From positions 207,494 through 271,493 of the forward strand of contig JAAOMT010000557.1 of assembly GCA_016748015.1 (NCBI GenBank): a stretch of DNA of 64,000 nucleotides, given 5' to 3'. Below, piece by piece: positions 22,702 through 33,000 of this stretch. How positions within the stretch are numbered: the stretch's first letter is position 1; every line of letters begins with the position of its first letter. The notes below the pieces were generated by a model, which was given only the letters and a program-made list of their open reading frames with translations, made no database searches and was not told the DNA's origin. This stretch comes from Geosiphon pyriformis (taxonomy: Eukaryota > Glomeromycota > Glomeromycetes > Archaeosporales > Geosiphonaceae). The translations under genes and the position numbers were made by a program.

Positions 22702-23337
22702 ATGGAAATACCAGATCATATTCACGTTATAGCTCAACAATTGTTCTAGGTCTTAAGTGAACAACAGTTAGACATAAAAATTGTCATTAACAAACAAATA
22801 ATTTGCTATTGAAACACCCAAAGAAAGACAAAAAACACACCATATCAGTGACCACCAAAGAATGATAAAGACTGGTCAGATAATATAATAGAAAAAATAA
22901 AGAACACTTTTGGAAAAATACCTATTATGGCACCAACAGAAGAACTTACAAAAGAGAATTAGAAGCAATGGATAGAACAACTTCCAATATTATACTGTTA
23001 CTACCAGTTAAGTTGAAAGTTGAATATTTAAGAGTTGTATATTAACAAATCCAAGAGAATATTTAACCAAAACATAATACAGCAAATTGAAGAATTTATT
23101 AAGAAAAAAATGAACTCAACACTACATGTGAGAACAATTTATTGACTGCACAACATATTTTAGAACTACCCAGAAATACTGTTACACTCTGACATGGAAA
23201 CCATAATCATTAATCAATGGGGAAGAATAAACAATGTACAAGTAGAAGACATGAAAAATAAAGTCAAACAAACAATACTAGAAAAAAAAGTATTGGAGCT
23301 AATTCAAAATAAAGATTTCAATGAAGCTCAATATTAA
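22702..23337 (+). pseudogene. GY2-a ORF3
   Basis: ATG at 22702 (MEIPDHIHVIAQQLF) opens a frame of about 211 codons with several stops. It ends KDFNEAQY-stop at 23337, just before the purine tract and LTR. GY2-b has a matching ending (DDFAEAQF-stop at 60266), which supports a real protein. Lys/Ile/Asn-rich, no cysteine motif, no membrane segment. Unrecognised. It occupies the same slot as GY1 ORF3 but I see no sequence similarity to it. Confidence 0.5.
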
Positions 23338-23351
23338 AAAGGAGGAGATAA

Positions 23352-24167
23352 TGTTACTCATAGAAAAAAAACAGATATAGGGAAATAGTAGACCAATAAG
23401 CAAATAATATGTAGTATGTGAGCATATTGCTTAGCAATATGAAACAATATCAGAAAACATGGCACATTGCTCAGCAATGTGGAGCAATATTAGAAAATTA
23501 GGGCATATTGCTCAGCAATATGAGCATTGCTTAAGAAATCATAGCACATCACTCAGGAATATGAGCAATCTCATAGAACATCAATTATATATATATAGTG
23601 GTAGTGTTAGAAGTAGAAAGAGCAGAATCTATTAGTTCAAAACATTCTACATCACAAATATCAATAAATAATTATTCACTATCCCAATCCACTCTCCACT
23701 ATCAACACTTCATATTGATAGTAATTAATACTTAATCATGCTAGAACAATAGCTCTTGATCATGACTATTAATGGAATACTAATTTGCAATTGCTTTTGT
23801 TTATGTTTTTATTTTCTTTTATTTTCTTTTATTTTTTTTTGTTATTTCTTTGGTTTTACTAAATTGATTAAGAATTAAGCACTAAGATACAGACATCATA
23901 AAAACTGGTAAAAGATCTGTGAAACAAGGGTAAAACACTCATAGATTTGAGAATAGCTTACCAAGAAGATTACTGGCCATCACGCTGAGAAAAAAATTTG
24001 ATGGAATTGCAATTCCAGAAGGCTACTGAAAACAACTATTAAATTTTTGTCCATTATACAAAAAACTCCACAACTAAAACCTTCAGATATCAACACCCAA
24101 GTACCAACTAAGCACCAAGTTACAGATTTGTTATTTGACTTGAGACCCCAAATAATCATCTATAACA
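23352..24167 (+). repeat. GY2-a 3' LTR (816 bp)
   Basis: Begins TGTTACTCATAG after GGAGGAGATAA and ends CTATAACA at the junction with GY1-b RT. Four palindromes start at 23423, 23463, 23504 and 23545. Confidence 0.92.
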
Positions 24168-25266
24168 TTAACAATTGAATAGTATCACAGTTAGAAATGC
24201 CTACTCTCTTCCAAGAATTGATGACATGTTAGATGCTTTAGGAAAAGCCAAGTTTTTTTCAACTTTAGACTTGAAAAGTGAATACTGACAAGTCGAAATG
24301 GACCCAAAAGATAGACCCAAAACAGCATTCACCACCCAAGGAAGAAACTATGAGTTCAATGTTATGCCTTTTAGACTCTGCAATGCACCAGCAACATTCC
24401 AATGACTCATAGATGTTGTATATGAAAGACTCTTATGGCAATCAGTAGTTGTTTATCTTGATGACATTAATGTGTACTCACCAAGTTTTAAAGCCCATCT
24501 TATTCATCTGTGAGAAGTTTTTCAATGATTATGGAAAGCAAGATTGAAGTTGAATATTGAAAAATGTCACTTTGGAAAAACAAGCTTAATCTTTTTTAGA
24601 CACATAGTTAGCAAAGATGGAGTCAAACCAAACCCTAAAACAATTAGTGCTGTTAAAAACTTTCAAACTCCCAAAAATACCACAAAACTAAGAGAATTTG
24701 TAGGATTAGCCTCCTACTATCAGAAATTCATAAAGGGATTCTCAAAAATTGCCAAACCACTTAATTATCTTACCAACAAAAATGTGCCATACAAATGGAC
24801 AGATGAACAACAAAAAGCTTTTAAAACCCTCAAAACAAGATTGACAACAGCTCTAGTTTTTGCTTACCCAGACTTCAACAAATGGTTCCAACTAGCCACT
24901 GATGCTTCACACATAGCTTTTGGTGCTATTCTATCACAATTGGATGAAAATGGCCAGGAACAAGTCATTGCCTATGCTAGTAGAACACTTAAGCCAACAG
25001 AACTCAAATATGGCTTAACAAAACTAGAAGCTGCTACAGTCATTTGGGCTCTTAAACACTTTCAACAATATCTGAAGAATAGAAAAGAGTTTGACATCAT
25101 AACTGACAATATTGGCCTCAAATGGCTCAATAAAAATAAAAAAAAACAAAGTGTCAAACATTCTTGATAGAATGATTTTTTAGCAGACTACAAATATATA
25201 GTACATCACAAACCAGAAAAACTACACACCAATGTTGACAGCTTTTCAAAAATGAGACAATATTAA
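24168..25266 (+). pseudogene. GY1-b reverse transcriptase (C-part) and RNase H
   Basis: Resumes RT after GY2-a: QLNSITVRNAYSLPRIDDML, TLDLKSEY-stop-QVEM, [15 protein letters not shown], then VVYLDDINVYS near 24455. This is the only GY1 copy here with YxDD intact. Thumb: IVSKDGVKPNPK. RNase H (24840-25266): LATDASHIAFGAILSQ, LTKLEAATVIWAL, FDIITDNIGLKWLN; Asp, Glu and Asp are all present. It ends MRQY-stop (TAA 25264-25266). Open from 24544 to 25167. Confidence 0.92.
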
Positions 25267-25333
25267 TACCAACATCAACACCAACAAAACACCAACAAAT
25301 TTAACAGCAGAACAAATAACAAAATCAACAACA

Positions 25334-26719
25334 ATGGATTCAGAAAACTACAACAACATCAAAAACTATTTGGAGACTCTCACCATGCCAGAAAATTGGT
25401 CTTCAAGTGAAAAACATTGATTACAACACCAATTCAAACAATATTTTATACACCACAACAAAATCTATTACAAGAATTGTAGAAATCCAAACCAACCACT
25501 CAGATTAGTACAAGAGAATGAAAAAGAAACAATCTTATACAACATGTACACAGATTTTTCTTCAGCACACTTGGAAAAAAATAGAACAATACAAAAAACT
25601 CTTGAACATTACTTTTGGCCTCAAATGCAAAAAGACATTTAACAATATGTAGAATCTTGTAATAGTTGTCAAAAAAGAGGAGGAACTCATCCCACAGAAC
25701 CTTTAAATCCAATCAAATTTGGACAATCTTTTGACAGAGTTGGAATTGATTTAGTCAGACTATTACCTATTACAATTCAAGGAAATCATTATATTGCAGT
25801 TGCAGTAGATTATCTCACTAAATGGCTTGAAGCTAGAGCCATCTAAAAAGCAGATGCAAAATCAGTCGCAAATTTCATCTATGAAGACATTATTTGTAAA
25901 CATGGATGTCTAATTGAACTTTTATTTGATCAAGGAACACATTTTGTAAACAACTTGATACAAGAAATTTGTGAACAATTCAATGTTAAAAGATCTTTAT
26001 CATCATCTTATTACTCTCAAACAAATAGACTTGTAGAATATTTCAACAGAACATTGTGTGAATCTCTAGCCAAAGTCTCAACAGACTTTGAGCAGGAATG
26101 GGATATCTTTATTCCATCAGTGTTACTAGCATACAGAACACTAAAACAAAATACTATAAAACACACACCATTTGATTTAACTTATGGAAGGACAGCAATA
26201 TTACCAATTAATTTCACAGTGAAAACATACTCTGTGCAACCAATTAATAAAGAGAACTTTCAAGAAACACTCCAAAGAAGGGCCTACACTCTTCTTAGTA
26301 CACTGGAAGGAAAAAGAAAGACAGCAGCAACTCATATTAAACATTTTCAAGCTCAACAAAAAGAAAGACATGACAACAAACTACCACCTATAACCAACAA
26401 ATTTAAAGTTGAAAATAAAGTTCTCTTATACAGAACTAAGGCTGAAAAACAATGGAGTGGAAAATTTGAAAACAAATGGGATGGACCATTTTATATTTAC
26501 AAAACTCTAGACAATGAATCATACAAGTTAAGACTTGATGACAAAATACTAGCAAAAGTTGCACATGGAGATAGATTGAAACATTATCACTTCAGAAACA
26601 ATCCTGAACCATTAATTCTACAAATTGGTACACATTTTCCTTTAGTTAAACCTGAAGATATTCCCCGAAATTTAAAACCAATAATTATAATAGAACAACA
26701 GCCAAACTTGAACACTTAA
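25334..26719 (+). pseudogene. GY1-b integrase, separate +1 ORF
   Basis: ATG at 25334 (MDSENYNNIKNYLETL) lies 67 nt after the RNase H stop in the +1 frame. That frame is open upstream nearly to the stop. Zinc finger: HLEKNRT and SCNSCQKRGGTHPTEPLNPIKFG (split here by many substitutions). Core: GIDLVRLL near 25745, LLFDQGTHFVN near 25925, QTNRLVEYFN near 26020; Asp, Asp, Glu retained. 25955-26719 is open for 254 codons with KFENKWDGPFYI (GPF module). Ends NLNT-stop at 26719. No chromodomain. Confidence 0.88.
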
Positions 26720-26873
26720 ATTCAATATAATTTTACAATAATTCTTTTAATAATACACAAAGACAAAAATAATAAATAAATTACAAAAACACACAAACCC
26801 AAAAACAAATAAAACTCCATATCCAAAAATTATTTTCTTTATTCTCTTTTTTCATTAATTAGTCAATTTTATC
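26720..26873 (+). other. Integrase-ORF3 spacer of GY1-b
   Basis: A-rich, non-coding, about 150 bp. The end (ATTTTCTTTATTCTC...GTCAATTTTATC) is conserved in GY1-c before ORF3. Confidence 0.5.
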
Positions 26874-27581
26874 ATGATTATTCTCCGAAATATTCAACAA
26901 ATATCCTAAAAATTAATGTTAGTTTTGAAAACACTTCCTGACTTATCCATAATAATTAATAGAAGTCAAATTAATTACATTCAAAAAGAAACCACAGTCC
27001 CAATAGTAAATAATTCTCAAAACTACCACCTCTATAAAAGAAAAACAAATAGTCATTCTGAAAAAAGGTTACCAGAACTTTTGAAGCAAACACTAAAAGA
27101 AAATTTTTTAATTACCCCTATTGACATTTCACCAAATGCTACAATTCAACAGAAACTTCTACTATGTCTTAATAAACAAAACAATAAACATACTCTTATA
27201 TATAAATATTTTCATATTGGGAAAACACTTTACAAACAAAAACTGGAACTTAAAGCAACCAACATCACTCTTGAAGCTATACAAAAACAAATTTACAATG
27301 AATTTAAGACAGCAGCTGAATTAACAAACACTCACTATAAACTTAGAACAGATTTTAGACTCTATGATTTATTTACCACTTGTGAAAACGTCTTACAAAA
27401 TCCAATACTCCAACCAATGAAAATTCAATACATTGGAAAACTCACAGAACTGAAATTTCAACAATTTTCAGACCAAATCACTTCAATTATCTTGGACCAC
27501 TATCTTAACATCACAGATAATACTTGGACTTCAATGGAGCTCAGTCATAAAGAAAAGATTATGTTACCAATAGAATTTTAG
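26874..27581 (+). pseudogene. GY1-b ORF3, overlapping the 3' LTR
   Basis: ATG at 26874 (MIILRNIQQIS), a single early stop (Gln to TAA at about 26907), then open for 221 codons from 26916 to TAG 27581. The last seven codons (MLPIEF-stop) lie across the LTR start at 27562. Conserved segments shared with GY1-a and GY1-c: PPNATIQQKLLLCLN, IYKYFHIGKTLY, YKLRTDFRLYDLF. About 235 aa in full, Lys-rich, no Cys motif, no signal peptide or membrane helix. Not recognised. Confidence 0.65.
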
Positions 27582-28529
27582 CTATTAATTAGCATAAAAT
27601 TACCCTTATAATTCCTATTATTAATTAGCATACATTATTATTAATTTGATTATCACTTATTATTTAATCAAATTATCAAATATCATTACTCAATCAATAA
27701 TCCGATTTGTACTCTAGAAATTAAAATGATCAAATTACACAATATCCTGAACCTTTTAACATAGTCAAAATTTGCCGAAATTAATGAAAATTTGCCGAAA
27801 TAATCAATAGTTCAGTAAAATAATTTGTAGTTTGCTGAAATGTATTTTTAGTTTACCCAAATTGTAGCAAAAAGAAAAGTGCAAGTTTAAAGACTAGTAC
27901 TACAACAAGTTGTATAAAAAAAGAGCTTCTTTCTTCAAGGAAATGTATCTTTTCATAATATCTTACCATAGTATTTTATTTTAGATATCTTAATTAAAAC
28001 AAATCACTTTTTACAAAATCAAATAAAAATTAAATATTCAAAAACCAAATCCTCAAAATTATTACACTTGAAATTCCCTCAAACACAACTAACATTTTTG
28101 AAATTGATTAGCTACCAATTTCAATAAGCTGTTAGTGACTTCAGGCCTGGATAGAAAACATTTTACTTGATAAAATTCTATTTCTTTTACATTTCTTTTA
28201 TTTTTCTTTTCTTATTACAATCATTAGGGTAGTCTACAGATGAGATTCCTGTAGAAGAGTTGACTTTTATAGCAAAGTAACTACATATTTTTAGTGAGCT
28301 TCCAGATGAGCAATTTCTGAGAAAGAGTTGATGTTTACTACAACATAACTACATAAAGTAACTGGCAAGAAATTGGCATTCCACTTATAAGCCCAGCAGT
28401 TCAAATTATAGGAGATAATTTGAAGATAAATTCAGTTACTGGAGGTTCAACTACTTCTAGAAAACGTGAATTTGCAACCAACAGACATTTACAACATTCA
28501 AAAAAAAAAACCAAAAACCTCTAGTAACA
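27562..28529 (+). repeat. GY1-b 3' LTR (968 bp)
   Basis: Pair of 1364-2337; starts TGTTACCAATAG after AAAAGATTA, ends CTCTAGTAACA. The junction with LIN-A follows at 28530. Confidence 0.93.
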
Positions 28530-28787
28530 ATGTCTTACCAAAGAAATGTTCATGACAATTGCAACATTAGAGCCCACATGACCAGAATCCAAACTAGAGG
28601 TAAACACCTGGATATCATTAAACTTATTCATGATCTATGGACAAATTTTACTCTTTAACTTGGTCTCAGTAACAACAAAAATCAAATTGTTTGTCTCCTT
28701 ATGCCAACAAATTATATCATTTTGTTTCACAGGATTGTTCATGCCCCATACATTACATGTGGCAATCTTCCAAACCAAAACACTCAT
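28530..28787 (-). pseudogene. LIN-A ORF2 N-terminus (endonuclease start)
   Basis: Minus-strand ATG at 28787-28785, overlapping the end of ORF1 as TAATG. The protein begins with VWKIATCNVWGMNNPVKQ and continues VVTETKLKSKICP, giving the Asn and Glu active-site positions of AP-type endonucleases. It is cut at 28530 by GY1-b and continues at 1363. Confidence 0.82.
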
Positions 28788-30754
28788 TAAGAAATAAAGG
28801 CAGCTGACAAATCCAAACCTGAACACAAACAATCTAATTTTTCCAAAACAGATTCAATCAAAACTTCCAAAGCCACTATCTTAGATTCTAAACCACCGAC
28901 TTTGGTAGTCAAAACTTTAGAACTACTTGAACTTATAATGGAAGCTGTATTACTAATGACAGGAGGAAAGGGATTGGAAATTGCTAAAGCACCATCCAAT
29001 ACCATATCCAAATCTAAACCTGAAATCACAGACACTAGAACTGTTGAAGGAGAAGCATCAGATGTAGTTACCAAAGGCACCAATTTTATGGAACCCAATT
29101 TCTCCAAAATACCAGAAACCTGGTTAGCCAAAAGTTCTAGAAAGCATTCCAAAGAAGCCAAATGACTATATACATCATAATCACCAAGTAAAGCAGAAGC
29201 AAATAGAGAGGTCTCAGCAACAAGAGACTAACCAGCACCAAAAGAAACCAAAGGAGCCATACAAGAAGAGAAACTACCAGCCATCTAAGTCCAAGTTCTA
29301 CCACCAAAAGAAACTGGACAAACAATGGGAGCTTGTTTTTTTTTATAAATACCAGCTAAACAAATTCAATCCCAATCAGTTATCATTCACTTCCCACGAA
29401 CCCCAGAAATCCCACCAGATGAACATGTATCAGAGATGTGACCAATTTGTGTACATTTGGCACAACAAGCCAGAGAAAAACCAGCCCATTACAAATTCAC
29501 ACCCTTAAAAACTGGATTAGAACCAATCACAGCCAACTTTGATTCCTTATTAGCAAAACAAACCACAACACATCTGTCATGGACATAAGAACTAGGATTG
29601 CAACCAATAAAACAGGTCTTCTCACCATATGAATCAAGTAAACCAGACAAATTATAAACAGTAGTGCCAACTGGCAAAGTATAGAGCAAGGCCCTATGCT
29701 GATCTCTGAACACCCAAAAATGTTTATCTTCAACAGTCAATGTTATTCACACAGAATCTTTTTCCATGAGAACAGATCATTTAGAAGCAACCAAATTAGC
29801 CACCTCTGGTAATTCAAACTCAACCAAAGTTTTCTGTCACAAACCAATCAATTGCATCTTGATTAACACAATCTTACTAAACTTAGCAAAAACTGACTCA
29901 ACTGCTGATCTGGAAAGATTGACTGGAATCTCCTTAACAACAATTACCTGATCTGAATGTTTGTTTACCTGTCTAACATCAACATTTACCACAATTTTCT
30001 CATGAGTTGCCAATTCTCTAGCCTTTTTTAAACTCAATTCAGATGTAAAGAAGAATCTAATGATTCCAAGAAATTTTGAGGGAGTCGACGTCCCTCCAAA
30101 ACCATCAATTCAATAGAAAATTTTTTTTATTGTCATCAATTTATCACTATTTGTCTTTCCAGGTACAGCTAACAATTCAACATTAAGCACAAAAAATTTG
30201 ACAGGCCCAAAATCACATTTATCCAAAACACGTAACTCAGCAGCTGGCAAATGCTTAGCACCAGAAAATTTAGAAGCCAGAAGTATCAAAACATTGTCAT
30301 CATCATCACTTAAATCATTGAAAGAAATCTTGTTCAGCTTATTACCTAAAACATATGTCTTAGTATGTGTCTTCCTGGGAGTAGCATCATCCATCTCATT
30401 GTCAACTTTCAAAGCATTTGAATCAGCATAACTTGTTTCTTCTACAATCATATCTTTCATGTTTTCCGAATTCAAAATGCTACTGATACTGCTCACTTCA
30501 CTGTTTACTTTGCTGTCTCACAATCTCACAGGTTTGTTACTGTCAGTAAGCATATCCGTGAGAACCAGAGGGCCAGCAGACATCTTGACAACACCACTAG
30601 CAACAACAAACTTCTTGGGTTTTTTATAAGACACACTTTGCAAATAAACACTCACCTGACGCTTGGTTTTAACACCTAACCGGGTCCCCAACTCAGCCAA
30701 AATAGACACTAACTCACCAGCAAAAGAGCTTACTAGATCCATATTTATGAACAA
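28787..30754 (-). pseudogene. LIN-A ORF1 (RNA-binding, Gag-like)
   Basis: Likely RNP-forming protein of the LINE. Starts at ATG 30754 (MFINMDLVSSFAGEL) and runs to 28787. Mid-protein VVKEIPVNLSRSAVESVFAKF...IKMQLIGL (about 29840-29950) has the shape of an RRM beta-alpha-beta unit. LACCAKCTQIGHISDTC near 29460 is a CX2CX4HX4C knuckle. The C-terminal Leu-rich part (SLECFLELLANQVSGIL, ESKIVALEVLIESVLEKL) could be a coiled coil. Stops at several Trp/Arg/Gln sites and one or two frameshifts break it. I recall close relatives in Glomeromycotina genomes. Confidence 0.83.
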
Positions 30755-30861
30755 AGATACATTGGAAAAAATAACTGCAAAACTTATAAGGATAAGGGAA
30801 GAAGGAAAATTTACTTCTTCGAAAAAATCAAGCTCTCATTGTGACCAGGAGATCAACAAGA
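30755..30861 (-). other. LIN-A 5' UTR
   Basis: About 105 bp between the ORF1 ATG and the poly-T (tail of LIN-B). No internal promoter motif is recognised. LIN-B ends directly against it, head to tail. Confidence 0.45.
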
Positions 30862-30960
30862 GAAAGATATTTTTTTTTTTATTATGTTTAACGAGTGAGA
30901 TCCAAATACTACCTAGAACTATACATCAATGAAATGATCTAAACTAGATGTGAATCATGC
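30862..30960 (-). mobile_element. LIN-B 3' end and A-tail, outer piece
   Basis: The plus strand begins with T11 then ATTATGTTTAACGAGTGAGATCC, i.e. the tail and last bases of a minus-strand LINE. The matching uninterrupted end is at 41335-41410 (LIN-E). It is separated from the rest of LIN-B by LIN-C. Confidence 0.8.
30952..30960. repeat. Target-site duplication of LIN-C, left copy
   Basis: GAATCATGC; the identical string is at 31497-31505, right after the LIN-C poly-A. Confidence 0.85.
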
Positions 30961-31496
30961 TTCCCAGTTACTGTCCACTTGTGCTTCAAATTGTGTGGTT
31001 GGGATGGCCCTATGTAAAGGATTTGTTTTCAATAATTGGTATCGTGAATCTGTCTCTGTTTTTGAGAATCCCAGGGTGGCAGCTTGTAACATGGTGTCTT
31101 TTGTGCGTGAGTTTTGTGCTGCATTCTAAGATGAAATCTGGTTGGTTTGTGTGAAACACCAGGCAGTGATGGAAAAGGGTAGGCTGATTTCTCATGACGG
31201 CTCCATTCCTGCCTCTGTTTTTGGTTTTTCCATGGGCCTTTCAGCAGATGTTGTTAAATTGTTGGGGGTTGCTAATGCAATTAGCATTTGTTTCGGGTTT
31301 TGTAGGTCTTGTTTATTTTTTTCTGGTGCTTGTGAAGAGGTTTCTGTTCATATAAGTGTGTAGTGTTGTTTTAACTGGTCTGAGTGGCTGGTTACATGTA
31401 GAAAAGGCATGATTCATGCCTAGTTTAGATTATTTAATGATGTATTGTACTAGGTAATGTTTGGACTTCACTCATTAAATGAGAATAAAAAAAAAA
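30961..31496 (+). mobile_element. LIN-C: 5'-truncated LINE inserted in LIN-B 3' UTR
   Basis: Plus-strand fragment with the ORF2 C-end (30965-31363), a 3' UTR and a tail AATAAAAAAAAAA. It is flanked by GAATCATGC on both sides, as expected of target-primed reverse transcription. Joining the flanks rebuilds a normal LIN-type 3' UTR. Confidence 0.9.
30965..31363 (+). pseudogene. LIN-C ORF2 C-terminus
   Basis: About 132 codons: MALCKGFVFNNWY, FENPRVAACNMVSF, then after a TAA at about 31127 DEIWLVCVKHQAVMEKGRLIS and FFSGACEEVSVHISV-stop. This equals the extreme C-end of LIN-B and LIN-E ORF2. Function of this tail is unknown. Only one internal stop, so LIN-C is relatively young. Confidence 0.85.
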
Positions 31497-31505
31497 GAAT
31501 CATGC
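31497..31505. repeat. Target-site duplication of LIN-C, right copy
   Basis: GAATCATGC, identical to 30952-30960. Confidence 0.85.
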
Positions 31506-31549
31506 ATTTTACCACACATGACCAGCCACTCGAGCCAGTCAGGACAACA

Positions 31550-32517
31550 CTACACAATTATATTAACAGACACCAGGTCATCAATACCTGAAAAAAACAA
31601 ACAAAACTTGCAAAAGCCAAAAAGAATGCCAAAGGCTTCAGTAATACCAAGCAATTTAACCACACCAGCTGAAAACCTCGAAACCAAACCAGAAACTGGG
31701 ATGATAAATGACCCATCTGCTGAGATCAGGCCATTCTTCTCCATAAAAGCACAATGCTTGGCACAGACCAACCAAATATTATTCCTAAAAGCGGAATATA
31801 TAAAGCACACAAAATCAGTAATTTTAACACCAGCAATTTTGGGGTCATGGAAGACAGTAACAGCCTCCTAAAGCCAACTATTGAAAACAAAACCCTTGTA
31901 AAGAGCTGAGAAAACCAGTAAATCTGGAGCACAGGTCGACATAAACTGCAACACAACTGAAGAGAAAAGAGAAAGCCCAGAAAGCAACTTCCAAAAAGAC
32001 ATGCAGGATTCCAGAACCTGATGACAAGCCAAATCATCAATCACACAAGAAAACACATGATCAGAAACCTCTACCTTACCACAATACAGACACAGAACAC
32101 TAGGATAACATTTATTGTAAATATGCCTCCAAACAGCCACAGGAAGCCGACAGTGCAAAGCTGACAATGCAAAGCCTTCATAAGATAAGTACGAGTATTA
32201 ACTATAAGCCTACTAGTGAAACCAGTGGCCATATGCAAATCAGGGTGTCAAACCCTAAAAGAGCTGAGCCAGTCAACATCTGAATGCAAATTAGCCAGAA
32301 ATCCAGAACCAGAACCAATCTCCCAGTGCACATGACAAACTACATAATAAACATCTCAAACAAAGTATCTAGAATTACCAAAAACAACACCACCATCTGC
32401 CAACAAAAAGTGTCCATCCATGCAAGAAGGAAGATACCAACCAGATAGAAAAGCAGCATTAGTGATGCTATCAGCACGATTATTTCCTGAAACACCAGAG
32501 TGGCCCTTGACTTTGTG
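31550..32517 (-). pseudogene. LIN-B ORF2 C-terminal region with Cys/His cluster
   Basis: Downstream of RNase H. VLCLYCGKVEVSDHVFSC near 32055-32100 has a CX2C...H...C pattern typical of LINE ORF2 tails. Upstream reads HMATGFTS, downstream LYKGFVFNSWL and MEKNGLISADGSF, ending FFSGIDDLVSVNIIV-stop at 31550. A stop at about 32517 separates it from RNase H; two frames are needed to read it. Confidence 0.8.
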
Positions 32518-33000
32518 TTAGCTAACTCTCAAATTCTTACTGTGAATAACATTCCGAATATGCCGACACTTGACCCAACATTGATTGTGAAAGTCAGAGC
32601 ACACCAGACTTAACTCAGACTTACAAGCATCTAAAATTGCTTGACTATTCAAAAACAAATTAACAAAATGAGCTGCAAACACGCACTCCAAAGCCAATGC
32701 TATAGCCTGTAACTCCGCCAAAGTAGATGACACTAAACCTTGAACACCAACACCTACACCCAAATCAATGTCCTCAAAAAAAACTGCTGCCCCAGTTCTA
32801 CAATCAACTGTGCCCAAATTTCTCAAAAAACTATCTGTATATACTGACAAATTATCAATGTTAACCTGGGAAAGACGATTATGAGCAAACACAAAATTAT
32901 TAGACTCATAAAAGTTAAGAAAACCAGCACCAACTGAGACTGTAGAAGAGGAATAAAAAGCCGCAAAAAATGCAACAAAAAGTCCAAACCAATCAGAAAC
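32518..33000 (-). pseudogene. LIN-B RNase H
   Basis: RNase H-like domain after the RT. LSVYTDSFLRNLG (LIN-E: YTDGSL), STLAELQAIALALEC, then LFLNSQAILDAC (LIN-E: LFSDSQVAIDA). The third catalytic Asp is Asn and the Gly-Ser after the first Asp is altered, so this copy is inactive. Confidence 0.85.

Larger units (their letters stand above)
16821..24167 (+). mobile_element. GY2-a: LTR retrotransposon lacking gag, inserted in GY1-b RT
   Basis: Bounded by 816-bp direct repeats (16821-17636 and 23352-24167) starting TGTTACTCATAG. The flank TCGA (16817-16820) and TTAA (24168-24171) fit a 4-bp duplication of TCGA with C-to-T and G-to-A decay. GY1-b RT reads across the site. Internal sequence begins in the second half of the protease; there is no gag, no knuckle and no protease DSG. 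Remaining order: protease tail, Cys-rich domain, dUTPase, RT, RNase H, integrase, ORF3, purine tract (GGAGGAGATAA), LTR. Confidence 0.9.
1364..28529 (+). mobile_element. GY1-b: Ty3/gypsy-like LTR retrotransposon, split by two nested elements
   Basis: The element starts with TGTTACCAGTAG and ends with AGTAACA. Its own sequence is 1364-3542, 13448-16820 and 24168-28529. The pieces join collinearly: gag breaks at 3542 and resumes at 13448, and RT breaks at 16820 and resumes at 24168, both matching uninterrupted GY1-c. It sits in LIN-A ORF2. The flanks ATCT (1360-1363) and ATGT (28530-28533) are a likely 4-bp target duplication with one mismatch, because removing one copy restores the spacing seen in LIN-B. 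Order of parts: LTR, gag, knuckle, protease, Cys-rich domain, dUTPase, RT, RNase H, integrase, ORF3, LTR. Confidence 0.9.

Noticed and set aside
26874-27581. ORF3 as an envelope gene
   Set aside because: No signal peptide, cleavage site, membrane segment or Cys pattern; it is only in the env position.
1360-28533. GY1-b target duplication as support for the NCGN pattern
   Set aside because: ATCT versus ATGT is a transversion and has no CpG ancestor I can justify; kept only as a probable 4-bp duplication.
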